A stretch of DNA of 64,000 nucleotides. It comes from Sequoia sempervirens (taxonomy: Eukaryota; Streptophyta; Pinopsida; Cupressales; Cupressaceae). Of the stretch, positions 21,211 to 33,593 are shown piece after piece. The notes under the pieces were generated by a model, which was not told where the DNA came from, searched no databases, and saw only the letters and a list, made by a program, of their open reading frames with translations. The number at the start of each line of letters is the position of its first letter. The first letter of the stretch is position 1. The DNA lies in NCBI GenBank assembly GCA_007258455.2, contig VDFB02252616.1, forward strand, positions 121,246,552 to 121,310,551. The letters are read 5' to 3'. Both the position numbers and the translations under genes were made by a program.

Positions 21211-22585
21211 TTTGATAAAAAGGTAAAACGGGTTTTACAGGGACCCAAAACCACAAAGTTTACAAAACAGAAGAGAGGACAAAAAAGTCCAACCACAAAA
21301 ACCAGCTACCCAAGAAAAGATCAGCAGCAACCATTCGGACAAAACCAAAAAGACCAAAACAGAGGAAAAGCATAAACCCCAGGCATTACTTCAGAGTCTT
21401 GAGGATAGACTTAGTCTCCTCCTCTAGCTTTATTAATGACGCCTTTTTAAAAGTTTGAATCATACTAGAAGTAGGGGGGATTTTGTGCTTCAAGTTGGCT
21501 CTGGTTCTTTTGGAAATACCCGCATCCGTTTCTTAGCTTTTGTCCTCTGTTTCCTCTAGATCCACCACCAGAGAGCCCTGCTGGGTTTTGTCAAGCTTAT
21601 CTCCCATAGCATTAATGATAAAGGCATTGTGACTGGCCATTCTATTATTTTGCTTAGCTACGGTCTTGATAGTGTTTATAATATAATCAATTTTGGAATC
21701 AGTGTCTCTGTTACTGTGACCATGGACCCCTCTGTCCCCAACTTTCTTTTCAATCTTAGCAGCTTTAGCAACCAGAACTTGCATTTTGCTTTGTAGGGCC
21801 CAGTTTTTGACTTTTAGCTCATTGATTTTAGTGAAAGTCCAATCCAGGAGTTTGGAGTGGGACTCATAGTTGGATTTAGCAAGGTTCAAAAAATCCAGAG
21901 AGGGCTCATCACCGATATTGGGAACAGTTTTTTCAGAATTAAGGTTAACAAGGGAGTCATCTTCAACATGTTTATTCGGCATAGGTTCAGCATTAACAAC
22001 CGTTTTGTTGGCATCAAACTCCTCCGAGTTAGAGGATTCTTTAGAATAGGAAACAAGGCTTTTAGCTTGGGGTTTCTTGTGAAGGGAGGGACTATCAAGC
22101 TCAAGCTCAGCACAGGCTTTACCAGAGAGGAGAGTAGGGTTTATTTTCCCAGAAGGGCCAGCATGTGAGTTGAGGGCTTTTCTAGCTGAACTAGGGTTAG
22201 GAATGTACTCCGACCCACTGGGCTCCATGTTGTCACTCTCAGAGTCAAGAATGGTATCCAGGGTAGTGGGGGCAGGCATGTTTTGGAAATGTTGAATAAT
22301 CAATCTTATAAGCCCCATATGCAAAATAGGAAATCTATTGGGGTTTTTTAGATTATCCTCCAAGCTTTTTTGTAGGGAACATAAAAGAAAATAGGGAAGA
22401 GAGATCCTAACCTTGTGGCGGAAGTGGTTGAGAAGAGAAAAGTGGTAGCCATAAACTCTGGTAAAATGCCCATCCATCGTAATGTACTCCATGATGACCC
22501 ACAACACCTTCCTCCAGATGGCCTTTATAGAATCTGCATCAAAGTAACTCCTAGCAATTTTGACTAGGCTTAACCTTTCTTTGTA
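21211..22585 (-). mobile_element. LINE-mobilised retroposed cDNA with 16-bp TSD
   Basis: A perfect 16-bp direct repeat, TTGCATAGGAAGTGTT, lies at 21195-21210 and 22586-22601. TSDs of this length are the mark of target-primed reverse transcription by LINE machinery. On the minus strand the insert ends with ..TTTACCTTTTTATCAAA, a plausible LINE-type tail, preceded by ~320 bp of 3' untranslated sequence after the ORF. The 5' end is truncated inside the ORF. Length 1375 bp. The perfect TSD and open frame suggest a young insertion compared with its surroundings. Confidence 0.8.
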
Positions 22586-22591
22586 TTGCAT
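21533..22591 (-). CDS. 352-codon ORF of a retroposon, transposon-associated, unknown function
   Basis: Uninterrupted frame ending at TAG (21533-21535). Residues ~1-105 are basic and aromatic-rich (IWRKVLWVIMEYITMDGHFT, YGYHFSLLNHFRHKVRISLP) and resemble in style the 'putative plant transposon protein' ORFs of plant retroelements. Residues ~105-245 are Ser/Glu/Asn-rich and acidic, likely disordered. Residues ~250-290 form a predicted coiled coil (INELKVKNWALQSKMQ...KIEKK). The tail is acidic (VVDLEETEDKS). The ATG (22589-22591) lies in the right TSD, so the start codon is donated by the target and the true N-terminus is missing. No known catalytic motif. Confidence 0.55.
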   Translation of the reverse strand: MQYKERLSLVKIARSYFDADSIKAIWRKVLWVIMEYITMDGHFTRVYGYHFSLLNHFRHKVRISLPYFLLCSLQKSLEDNLKNPNRFPILHMGLIRLIIQHFQNMPAPTTLDTILDSESDNMEPSGSEYIPNPSSARKALNSHAGPSGKINPTLLSGKACAELELDSPSLHKKPQAKSLVSYSKESSNSEEFDANKTVVNAEPMPNKHVEDDSLVNLNSEKTVPNIGDEPSLDFLNLAKSNYESHSKLLDWTFTKINELKVKNWALQSKMQVLVAKAAKIEKKVGDRGVHGHSNRDTDSKIDYIINTIKTVAKQNNRMASHNAFIINAMGDKLDKTQQGSLVVDLEETEDKS

Positions 22592-22725
22592 AGGAAGTGT
22601 TGGTTCAATAAAAATATGATCTTATATATGTGGTGATATTTTGTTCACAAATTAATATTTGGCTGAAGTAAATCTATCCATATGCCATATAATATTACTA
22701 TGAAAAAATTGAGTAATAGACAGAT

Positions 22726-23514
22726 GGGTATGTGCAGGATCATCATGGAAAAAATAGGTCCTTAAGTGGCAAAAAAATCAGAAAAATAAGAGTTAGGCAA
22801 CTTGACATAAAAATTTGAATAAGTTATCTATATTATTTCAAAAATATGTAATAATAAAATTTGTAGAAAATTGAATGTATTTTCTAAACTACTAGGTTTG
22901 TTTTAAAAAAAAATCTATTTGGTGAAAATTTGAAATTTCAATGCAGCAATACTTAAATTTCAAGGAAAAAATAAGAAGTAGGTGTTTGTCTGACCACCCT
23001 AACCACAATAAAATGATAATATTTTTTAATAATATTTTAGATATAAGTAGAGGACTCATGTCCCAATGTGATGCATATTTTTTGTAATTTTTTCCACGTA
23101 AACAATTAATTATGAATTTTTTATTACAACTTTTAAAAAATATAAAAAACTCATATGTCTGACCACCTTAACTTGGTCAAAACTTCATGAAATTAAGTTT
23201 TTCTTTTTTTAATCCTATAGTATGTGAAGCATAGAATGTGACACATGTTTTGTATTAAAAAAATGTGATACCGTTTGAAATCTATAGATGCTTTTCAATA
23301 AGTCTATCAATTAGGACTTTATTCATTATTTGAATAGAAAATGAATAATAATTACTTATTAAATACAAAGCAAATCATAATTTATAGTGGTGGAAATATG
23401 AGAATCTCCTTTAAAAACCCTTTTTGTTTCATCAATTTTGGGTTAAAAAAAGGTCGTCAGCCACATACCCATCATATTGCCACTTTTTGGCCCATCATGA
23501 TCCTTCATATACCC
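22726..23514 (+). mobile_element. MITE-like TIR element, copy B
   Basis: 789 bp, beginning GGGTATGTGCAGGATCAT and ending ATGATCCTTCATATACCC. Colinear with copies A and D along its whole length. Flanks AGAT (22722-22725) and AAAT (23515-23518) fit a 4-bp duplication with one change. A second, internal copy of the end motif (GGGTATGTGGCTGACGACC in reverse) lies ~50 bp from the right end, as in the other copies. Non-coding. Confidence 0.8.
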
Positions 23515-24289
23515 AAATGTAATAAGGCCAAATAGTATTTTATGTTGTGCAAAAATATTAGGTATGAAGCTGATGTAAACTAGGGCATATAATAAGTGAT
23601 GTGTATAAAATGAGTATTGTTTTTAGACTTATGAGGCTAAATGAGAGTTTAAAATTGCATGTATTAAGCACAAGTCACTGGATGACTTGAATCCATAACT
23701 GATTGATTGTAATTATTTTATAGTAGCCAAGAAAAAATCCATGGCCACTATTTAAACCTATGTAACTCTATGATGAATAAGATTGAGAATATTTTTTATG
23801 GCTAAGTATAACTTGTTTTAAATATAACTATAAACATAAACAAAAGTACTATATATCTATTTGCATTGTTCATTGATAGTTAGTATACTATAAATGAATA
23901 GATAAGAAATTCAATTATTGTATAGTGTTATAGAGAGATAGTTGTTGAATGAATAAATTATAATGTAGAGACTATATATACAATATAGGATTGTATATGG
24001 AAAAATAAAACATATTATTGTTAAATGTTTTCAGATAATTAAACATCAGTTATTTAACTCATAACTAGATTTCATAATTATGAGTATGAATATGAGGTAG
24101 AAATCTTCAATCTCACTATCCCATACACATACTCATAAGTATGACTGAGTTATATATTTACTGTATAATCAAAAAAAATTTACAAGTTGATATGTCTGAA
24201 ATTTAGAAGCAAGTGTAGAGCAAAATCATCATATGTGGATAAGGATAAACTCTAAATCTATATGAGAAACCATTATTGTTGTATTCTCA
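23515..24289. other. no gene seen
   Basis: AT-rich intergenic DNA. Confidence 0.4.
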
Positions 24290-24659
24290 ATATTGAATTG
24301 ATGACTTAATTTTAGAAAATTCTATTAAAAATATCTCACATCTATTATCTCTCTTTATAGCTATCATTCTAGTAGATATCTTATATTTTAGTCAATTTTT
24401 TTCATTTTAAGAAAACTTTAAAAAGTTTAATTACAAAATATTAACAATATAAATTTTAAAATATATGCAACATATTAAATATTTAATTTGTTAAGATCAA
24501 CACTACAAAAAAAAAAAAAGGATTAGATTAAAATTTTGGGAAATAAATATCTTCCTTAATAATAAATAAAAAATTGAGAATGAATAAAAAAATTTCATCC
24601 TTACACAACCTCAATAATGAATTTTATATTAATTGTGTGCAATTGTAGTTTGTATAGCC
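24290..24659 (-). repeat. lipase 3' flanking sequence, third copy
   Basis: Similar to 15786-16319 (shorter, with deletions). Lies directly 3' of the lipase C-terminus at 24660. Non-coding. Confidence 0.55.
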
Positions 24660-24880
24660 TTATGACCCAAAATCAACTTGAGAAGAAGCCAAGGCTATGT
24701 GGAGAAGGCACGTCATCGACATCTCGCTCGAGTTGTACCCACCTTCCATAGAAATTTTGGACAAGCCCTTTTTTTCAAGTTGATGCCAATTAGTTGGCAC
24801 CATCAAATCTTTGTGTAGCATATCAGAGGCTTTGTTAACCAAGGCCACATCAAGTCACTCTTCGGGTCGGAATGGGGCAA
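24660..24880 (-). pseudogene. lipase C-terminal part, separated from its gene by a 28.8-kb insertion
   Basis: Minus-strand reading: APFRPEE, in-frame TGA (for the usual Trp or Arg), LDVALVNKASDMLHKDLMVP, TNWHQLEKKGL, then a frameshift. This is the C-terminal ~60 residues of the plastid PLA1-I lipase. The N-terminal part lies on the same strand at 53675-56832. Joining the two at the 7-bp repeat (24881-24887 / 53668-53674) keeps the reading frame across the junction. Stop and frameshift show the gene is dead. Confidence 0.75.
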
Positions 24881-24887
24881 TCAAACT

Positions 24888-26100
24888 CAGTTGGGCTTAA
24901 ACATCACACGCTAAGCTTTGACTAATTAGTGTGTGGATGTGGACCCACTTAACCTATTTCGTTCCTCTGGCAAATTCCATTTGGCTAAAAAAAAATTGTG
25001 ATAGTCAGTGATTAGTAGTTCTCCCATGTGTTCAAATTCAAACACATTATTCCCACGTGGAAGTTTGGTAGATACCCTAAAATATTTTCTCACATAAAAG
25101 AATAAAACAATATGATGGAAAAAAGGTTATTACAGTGTAGAGAAGACATGGGTGTCCTCAGAAGGCAAACATATTGTTTCATCATATCCAACAAAAAGGC
25201 CTCAAAACTGATCAATTTATGCCTGTGCCAAAATGGGAGCTTTGAACCACGATTTACATATCCATAAAAGAAAAAAGGATTGGGGACTTTTCTCATATGA
25301 TGTTGGAAATGGTCTAGTTGACATGCTTCCAAAATGTGGAAGCATGGACAAAGCATGTGAACTATTTTACCGAATGCCTTAAAGAAATGTGGTTTAATGG
25401 AATGCCATGATTGCAGGATATGCACAAAATGGATTTATTGAAAATACTTTATAAATTTTCAAGCAAATGCAAATTGGTGGGTGTGAAGATAGTCTTTGCA
25501 ACCTTCGCCATCATCCTCCCTACCTGGGCTAAGATGAGAGCTTTGGAACATGGTATGGGAACACATCAGAGGATAATATATAGAGGAACTTCGTTTGTAC
25601 TTGCATCTACCTCGGTAGACATGTATCCAAAAATGTGGAAGCATAGACAAAGAACGTAAACTATTTGACAAAATACCTTAAAAGATGTCACCTCATAGAA
25701 TGCTAAGCTATTGAAGATGGAGGGCCTTTCATAATTTGTGTGGTTTAACTTAATAATAAGTTTTGAACACAAATTGTTTTGTGAGTTTAGTTTGAGAGAA
25801 AATTCTCCTAGAAAATTGTTTGTGAGAGTTTGAGAAAAAAAAAACTCTAATTATTTGGTTGACATTCATTACTTAATTGTCAATAATTGTTGTTCAAAAG
25901 ACATTTTCATTATTTTTTTCAACTTTCTTGCTTTACAACATATCATGCATTGCACCCAATGGCTTTGAAAGGCTATCAAATAGTTGTATTAACTTAAAAT
26001 TAAGTTTCATATAGAGAATAATTCTTAAATTTGGTCAATAAAAGTAGGAAAATGATTTATCTTATTAGTAGGGATGAGGTCTAAGATTTTTATTGATCAT
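24888..26100 (+). repeat. left terminal inverted repeat of the giant element
   Basis: 1213 bp. Matches the reverse complement of 52447-53667 from the CAG end through the PPR fragment to ATTTTTATTGATCAT. Similarity stops sharply at 26100. Confidence 0.75.
25120..25725 (+). pseudogene. PPR protein fragment in the left TIR
   Basis: Plus-strand translation shows consecutive PLS-type PPR motifs: VGNGLVDMLPKCGSMDKACE with LFYRMP, then (stop)RNVV(stop)WNAMIAGYAQNGFIENTL, IFKQMQ, a frameshift, FATFAIILPTWAKMRALEHG and MGTHQRIIYRGTSFVLAST, SVDMYPKMWKH. The 35-residue periodicity and NALVDMYxKCGSM / RNVVSWNAMIAGYAQNG patterns are diagnostic of plant organelle RNA-editing and processing PPR proteins. 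Conserved serines and others have become stops, so it is not functional. Its mirror copy is at 52840-53450. Confidence 0.8.
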
Positions 26101-27825
26101 TTGATTTTTAAAGAGTGATGTTTAAGTAGAGTGTACATGGACCATCAAAGAATCTCATGTACCAAATTCAGATATACCTGAGAAGATTTGTTCCACTATT
26201 AAACTCAAAATAGTTTTCCCTAAAGAATTGAATAGAAAAGTTGTTTCAATGATACACATGAAGTATTTTCCTAATTATAAAAATGAAAACTAGTATAAAG
26301 AATCATCACCAAATAGCCCCCCAAAAAATATTGAAATATGAAAATTAATAAAAATACACTTTATTGCATATCCATGTGTCATTTCTTATCTAGATTTGTG
26401 TTTGCATTTATGAAATGTATTAATGTAATAACATATCCATAAGTAGTATAGTTTTGTGCTAGGTTTAGGTCATGCTTCAATTCTCTATCAACTTTTATTT
26501 ACCACCATTCACAATTAATTTGATACATCTTGCAATTTACTTATAATTATTTCACCCTCAATCACACGTTCATACATTTTCCTCTATCTCACAAGTATCA
26601 TTTTACCGCAAGTTGCACTTTGAGTGGCTTAGGATTGACCTAGTTCAATCTCGTGATGTGTGACAATGAAATTATTATTATATTTTTAAAATTTAAATTA
26701 TAAGGTTCATACCCTTGCTACTAGTTGTTGGGAACCAACTTAACACATTTTTTGTGTGACATGTTGCTATATCATGGTGTTAAAATTAATTCAATGTAAA
26801 TTTAATTTCATTTAGGGAATTAAAATGAATTTCATCAAAATACACTTCAAATGAACTAAAGGGGAAAATTTACAACTCCATAAAGGCCAACTACATGATG
26901 GTGAACGTTGTGTTTGATATATCTCCTTGTTGTTAATCTTGCTCCCCAAAGGGGTTTGACTTAGGAGAACCTATTCATAGATTGAGTCAACAAACTCCCA
27001 AATGTTGTCCTTGAGACCATCTTGATTGATCCAATTATAGAGATTATCAGAGTCAATAGATTCTTATGTGCACATTTTGATAGACATCTTGTGCATCATG
27101 TTGATATTGAGATTCTTCTTTTCATGCATCCCTATATCAAAATGATTTTTTTTATAAAAATGGGATTTGATTTATAAAATAATATCTAGATTATGAAGTT
27201 GGTTTTTTTATGATCTTAAATAAATTTGACATGACGGGATGTAGAAAAGAGGAAGGAAAAATAAAATTAAAAGTATTATTATAATTCATTGAGAATTAAA
27301 AGTAAGATTAACTTTAACTACTAAATGAGCACAAAATTTATATATATTTTAATAGGCATACTTAACAAAAGTGATAAAGGGCACAATTAGAATGATTATA
27401 TTTTTCTTGATCTTACAAATGTTCACATATATGAATTAAGGCATAAAACAGTTTGAAAGAAAAGGAAAGAGTATAATAGAAAAGAATCATAGATGGGCAT
27501 AACAAGGTAGAGAGTTTTATAAATATATAAATTACTACAAATTTGAGAGGTCAAGAATACATAGTCACATTTGAAAAAAGTTTAAAGAATGGTATAATGA
27601 AAATTACAATATTCCTTGAATGCCTAAATTAATTATAATTAAAATAAATGCATGCTAAAAATTAGAATAGTTGAAAAAAATAGCTTTCAAAATGTAGTTT
27701 AGAATGAAGAAATCAACATTCAGTTTCTTCTTCAACACTCAATTAATGTTTTCCATCCAATAGGTATCTTTGTGAATCATATCCAACAAATTTGAAGACT
27801 TTTCTTTATCATATCTAATTTATTT
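26101..27825. other. no gene seen; unique interior of the giant element
   Basis: AT-rich; no recognisable motif or long frame. Part of the giant element's own interior, left of the nested LTR retrotransposon. Confidence 0.35.
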
Positions 27826-27830
27826 ATAGT

Positions 27831-29105
27831 TCTAAACCTAAATCCTAATACCTGCAAGAACACAACAAATTAACACATTAATAAGATCAAATGCAAGTTA
27901 GAATAGAGATTCACCATAGAATCCATTTAACCATATTCAAAATAGAAATAAGACAAGAACAAAATGAAAGAAGATGAAAATAAGCTAAATCCTATTGAGA
28001 ATATGCAAACTCTTGATCTTATGGGGGAGTTGGTGCCAATTTGATGTGGAAATTGGCCTTCTCCCAACTCCTTTGCAAGCTTTGATGATAAATGGTGATG
28101 ATGATCCACTTTGATGAAGAATGATGAGTGCTCCAAGCTAAAAACCTACATAACCTAGCTAAGATTCAATGATAATGGATGAGGATTGCTAATGATTTGA
28201 GCATGGTAACTTTACTCAAATTGTGGATGATAAAATGAGGAGATTAACCTCTTATTTATAGATTGATAAGTTGAAATCATGCCCAAAATAGAGCAATGTG
28301 GGACTAATAATGAGCCAATGACAAAATTCCACTTGTCAACTTGTGAATGGATGGAGGATGTGCAAGTTTTGAAGAATGTGCAAAGAGGGGGAAGATTCAA
28401 ATTAAAAATATGGCTTGAAGGATGAGGTGAAAGGTGAAGTTAATGTCACATGGCTCAAGAAAAGGACTTGTAAGAGATGTTAAATGCCATGTTGGAAGGG
28501 ACAAGTCCTTTTGGAGGAAGATTTCAAATTTGAGGAATATTCCCACTTGGATGCCTTTTTTGAATGAAAATAGGTGATTTATAAAACAATTAAATTGACT
28601 TTCATGTGCAAGTTGCAAAATATAGAGGATTTGAGTGATTAGGATTAGCATTGATCATGATTTGATTAATTTAAATGATGTTAGTTGATTTGACCATTTT
28701 GACTTAGATTTTAGGATTTAAATAACTCAAAATGAGAAAAGAATGATTTAGACTTAGTTAAATAAATATTTTGATTTATTTAACCAAAGGGGGTGATGTT
28801 AGATTAAATTAGATAAATTTTTGATTTATTTAATTTAATTTGATGAACTTTAGAGATTTAATCAAATAATATGGATTATTTAATTAACTCAAAGATATGA
28901 AGATGAAGTGACCTAGCTAATTACACAGAGATAATGATTTAATTAAATCAAGGGATTTATTTAATTAAAAGGGGAATTATGACAAATTTAATAAAATAAG
29001 GCTATTTAATTAAATGGTTAGATAGAGGGATGATTCATGATGAAACGATGTTAGTAGATCAGGATCGAGTGTGAGATATCAATCTATATATTTTTGATGT
29101 CTACA
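27831..29105 (-). repeat. 3' LTR of the 13.1-kb element
   Basis: Aligns with 39734-40964 throughout. It keeps about 46 bp (near 28970-29015, between two ATTTAATTAAA copies) that the other LTR lacks, so the other copy lost them by slippage or recombination between short repeats. LTR divergence looks like a few percent. Confidence 0.85.
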
Positions 29106-31488
29106 TTTTGCCCCTCTTTGAAGCAATGCACTTGTTGTGTTGGTTCAAAGAATAATCTTGCTGAGATCAAAGTCAAAATTTCTCTGATTTTTTTGGATGC
29201 CCCACTATTGCCCCAGCGAATGAAGAATTACGCTGATATACTGCCTCCTCGAGAGATCGGGTGAAGAGGTTTGATTTGAGGGTCAATCTCTCAAAAAAAA
29301 AGTTCAAGATCAGTTCAACTCAAATATTTGATGTAGACAGATTTGATAATGTAGATAGTCATCAACCATGGGTAGCCTCATGCCTATTTTGATATATTAC
29401 ACACACTTGATCCTGATTTGTAGCATGACAGTTACATTATTGATGATGAGATGATTATGATGTTTATATGGATGATATGGATGCACATGATTTGATATGA
29501 TGATGCTTGGATGATTTTGAAAATAGATGATAAATGTATGCTTTATGAGATGTTTAGAATAACCAATCTATATTATACAATGATGGGGATGAATGCATGT
29601 TGTATGATTAATGCTTTCTATATGATATGATATTCATTATGCAGTATGGTTTTTGGATGCAGGATGGATGTATTAATGATGATTTATGATTAACTGTTAT
29701 GGTACCATGTTAGCGTGATTAGTAAGAAAAGAAGAAGTCATTTCAGCAAGATGCATGATGACACAAATATAGATGATGATGATGATGATGATTACCTGCC
29801 AAGGAATTGGGATTTTCAAAGGGCCAAATTTTCTTATGTTTGATAACACATGTAGTACAAGGAATCCAGGTATAGTAATCCAGGATGGCATGGTACCTAG
29901 TGTGATGGACTTTGACTCAACAAATAGATAGGAGTATTCTTGTTCACACCTGACATATGGAAACCTTGCTAGGATGCACTTTAGAAGTTTCAGACACCTC
30001 AGACCAAAACATGGAAAGGTAAACCTATCCCTGTAATAGTCAACAAGTTGCTCTAGACCTCTTCCATACATACCTAGCAAAGCAAGTATTTGCCAAGGTT
30101 ATATTACAAGAACGTCCAACAAGCACAACAGATAAGAAGATAATGATTGTTGCCCCATTCCTATCTCTCTAAATCTCTTCATTCAGATATCATGGAGAGG
30201 TCCTTGGAATGAGCGCAATAAGATAAATCAAAACAAAAGATCAAGTACGCAAACAAGCTAATGTTCTTCATACCTTTAGCCAAAGGGATGTGTTTTGATA
30301 GGATAAGAATCCAAGGTGATATCCAAAATGATGCCCATTGTCAGAACGATATATCCTAGGACATGCATTGTATAGGATGATGATGGTTTGATAAGTTGAT
30401 TGATAGGCTATTGATATAAGGTGGACTGACATGTTTGAAAATGATCAAGATTTTGATCTTGCTCTAAAGGTTTGTTGTTTCAATTTTGATTTTATGATTC
30501 AAGCTTACTTTTGCTGACCGGTATGATTTTTTTGTTTGTGTTGCCAAAGGATGAAGGTGATGATCAGTTTATTATGGATGATTGATTATTGCAGATGCAA
30601 GAGAGATGAGATAGATGGATTTTTTCAAATATTTGGATATTTTTGACATTTTGAAATTTTTTGAGGCTGTTTTTGGTATTTTCAAGATTTAACAAATGTT
30701 TTGATTTTTTTTAATTTTTTTAATGTTTTTGGATTTTGATGTGATTTTGGATGTTTTTGGATTTTGATGTGATTTTGAATGTTTTTGGATTTTGATGTCT
30801 CAGGGGCTGATCAAAGATTAGCCTTGCCTACATTTAAGCTCAGATATGACGTACTTTGGATACCATGTTTTTGATGGTTTTTGATTTTTTGAATGTCTTT
30901 GGATTTTTTGATATGTTTTGAATGTTTTTGGATTTTCTGATTTTATGATGTTTTTGAATTTTTGCATGATTTTGACAATTTGGACATGGATGTGTCCATT
31001 TTGGATTTTGTTGAAAACCAAGCTGAGGTTGATTGATCAGATTGATGGATTGATGATGATAACATTGTTGAGGATAAACAACAATGCAAGGATAGTGTTA
31101 ACCAACACAATGATAGGGAAGGATATCCCAAGATGATGATGGATTGATGATGATGATTTGATTAGATTTGATTGATTAGGATTGTTGAAGCTTGGTTTGG
31201 AACAAAAGTTGTTCAAATGATTTGATGTGATGTTTGAAGAGTGAATTAGATATGACTGATATTGATTATTTGGATTGATGTTTGATGAAAGATGAAGACT
31301 GATAAGGAATGTCTTCTCATCAAAATGTGCCATGGGCTAGTGATTTGGATTCTAGATAACAAATGCTTTGACAAATTTGGTTTCACATTTGCCAATGTTC
31401 AGATCACCACATAAGTTGGAGGATATAGATGAAGATTTATTAAAAAGCAAGATGCAATATATCTGCTCCCAATGTCTAGCAATGTATG
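29106..31488. other. 3' untranslated region of the 13.1-kb element
   Basis: Starts with the polypurine tract (29106-29119). Contains a (GAT)n run at 29772-29792 and T/G-rich repeats (30724-30799). A 127-codon minus-strand frame (29697-30080) has a poly-Ile stretch from the GAT run and no known motif; not called. Confidence 0.5.
30724..30799. repeat. 28-bp T/G-rich tandem repeat
   Basis: Three units beginning GTTTTTGGATTTTGATGT at 30724, 30753 and 30781, within a longer T-rich tract (~30610-30990). Confidence 0.7.
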
Positions 31489-32953
31489 TGATAGGGTAGG
31501 GTTGGATGAGACACTCACTATCCCATGCTCTGGGTCCTTATTCTCAAGAACTCCTAGGTGACTCTTCCACCTTAACCTTTAGGTCCTATTTTAGATATAG
31601 GTACCCCTAGTCCTACTACCAACCCTACTATCAACCTTCTTTCAATCCACCAATCCAATCTCGATTCCTTGCCACTATCTCACCCTTGACCCTTATTCTT
31701 TCCTAAAGGCCAATTACCCTCAACATACAATTAGGCTTTTGCAGGGGTGTAAAGATGAAGTATAAGTCTCATAGTATCCTATTAGGGTTCTTGTTCAACT
31801 CCAAAACTCCAATTCTCCATCGCTACCACCAAACCCTCTCCTAGGGTTAGAAAAGGCTACAAGCCTAAAGCCCCAATTAGGCCTCTTAACCTGAGAAAAA
31901 TGTAATTTACTCCAAAACCCTCCAAATGACCTAGGTTCTTTGCTTGGGGTTTGTGTTTCCCATGTTCACACCTTGAATATTTTTAGGGTTTTGAATATGT
32001 ACTACCCGTACACTACCCTTACACAAAAATGGCCAAAACCTAGGGTTTACTAGCCTTCTCCAGGCTGATTTCAAACTGTCAGAGTCTTCTCACACCAAAT
32101 GGGTTGATGGAGCCTCCTCCTAACTACCAGGCCTTACCAAGACCCTCAACTAAATTCTCCAAAAGGAATTTTTCCAAAATTCTTAGCACCCCTACAAATT
32201 TTGTGCCTTTCATTCCTTGTCTTCCCTAGCCAGACTCTGCCTGGCTTGCCTAGGGCAAGACATTGCTAGCAATTCCTACACACACAAAAATCCTACAACC
32301 TACCATCTATACAAGCATGGAGACTAGGAATTATTTCCAAAGGGTCGTACAGTTTGTATAGTGGGAAAGTGCTCTAGCACTCCATTTCCTAAAAATAGTC
32401 TAGTTCAGACCAGCGACAGGGCAAAATTAAACTATTTACAAAAAGTGATTGAAAATTGAACAAAGAAACTATTTAATGATACACAATGCTTTTAAACTTC
32501 CAACACTACATCCTAAAATCAAAATAGCAGCAGGGCTAATCCATGAAATCTCTATTTAGATGCAAAACTTAGAATTTTTAGCACAAAATGATGTCTTCAA
32601 TTTTAGAAAATTTCACTATAACAACACTTCCAACCCTGTTCCATGGTTGAAGCATATCTTAAATAGGCTCCAAAAATAGTTATGTTCTTTTTGTCGAACC
32701 TATAGATGACCTAAAGATGAAAATTATAAAATCCACTATGTTTTTCAACCTTTGGCAACTTTTGACAACTCAGCAAGGTGAGCTTCTAAACTTATTTATC
32801 TCTTGACAAATTTTTTCCCAAAGATAAGAAAAAACACCTCTAAGCTCTCCACACAATGGTCAACATGACCTTTATGAAAAAAAAAAATTATCCCTCTAGG
32901 TTTCTTATTTACCTAATGAAACTTCCTGTTGTTCCTTAGGTGCTCCTGCGCTA
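31489..32953 (-). mobile_element. solo LTR nested in the 13.1-kb element
   Basis: 1465 bp, starting TGATAGGGTAGG and ending GCTCCTGCGCTA, flanked by the perfect 5-bp duplication GTATG (31484-31488 and 32954-32958). It is a diverged relative of the LTR at 59182-60662 (1481 bp; starts TGATAGGGAGG, ends CTCCTACA): shared landmarks include AGGGGTGT, CCAAACCCTC and GCCCCAATTAGG in the same order and spacing. No internal sequence remains, so recombination between two LTRs removed the body. The last base pair reads TA rather than CA. Confidence 0.8.
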
Positions 32954-33593
32954 GTATGGAATGTCATGAGTGGATGCTTGGATAGGTTTATGGATGGATG
33001 GATATGGATAGTATGCAAAGGATGCCAAGAATTATCTTGCAATAAGATAAGGTGTTCAGATAAAGAATGCTCATTAGATAATGCTTCATAGCTCAGATGA
33101 TGTTGGATAGGATAGGATCAGTGAAAATGACCCATGTCAAGATGTTTACCATAAGCAAGTGTAAAGTGTTCCTGAAACTTTCATCAAGATCAATATAACT
33201 TGGATGATGGATGCAGATGGATGAAAATAGATTGGATCAATGGTTTATGGATGGATGGATTTATTATGGATGAGATGGATGGAATGCTCGATTCATTACG
33301 AATTGGATGAGATGCTTTCACCTGAATTGGAGCACGTAGATGATCAATTCCACACATGACGCCTATTTTCCAAGTTTTCATCATGGTCTTTCCCATAGCA
33401 CCACCGTAGTGGTTTTCACTAGAGGACAATTTTTTTATCTTTACTATTTTCAATCCTTTTTCTGATTTTTTTTGGATTTTTATTTTTATTTTTTTGATTT
33501 TTTTGAAAGAATTTAAGCTCATGCTGAATCATAAGTTGTTGCTGATGTAGATGCCCCTGTCATGATGTGTCATTGATATCTTGCTTGAAGAAG

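Noticed and set aside
24660..26100. Reading the 24.7-kb lipase piece and PPR as a simple segmental duplicate of 52.4-53.7 kb
   Set aside because: The two loci hold different, complementary parts of the lipase and the frame rejoins at a 7-bp repeat, which an insertion explains and a duplication does not.
29697..30080. 127-codon minus-strand ORF in the pol-less element
   Set aside because: It includes a poly-Ile run from a GAT microsatellite, has no motif, and lies in the 3' untranslated part.
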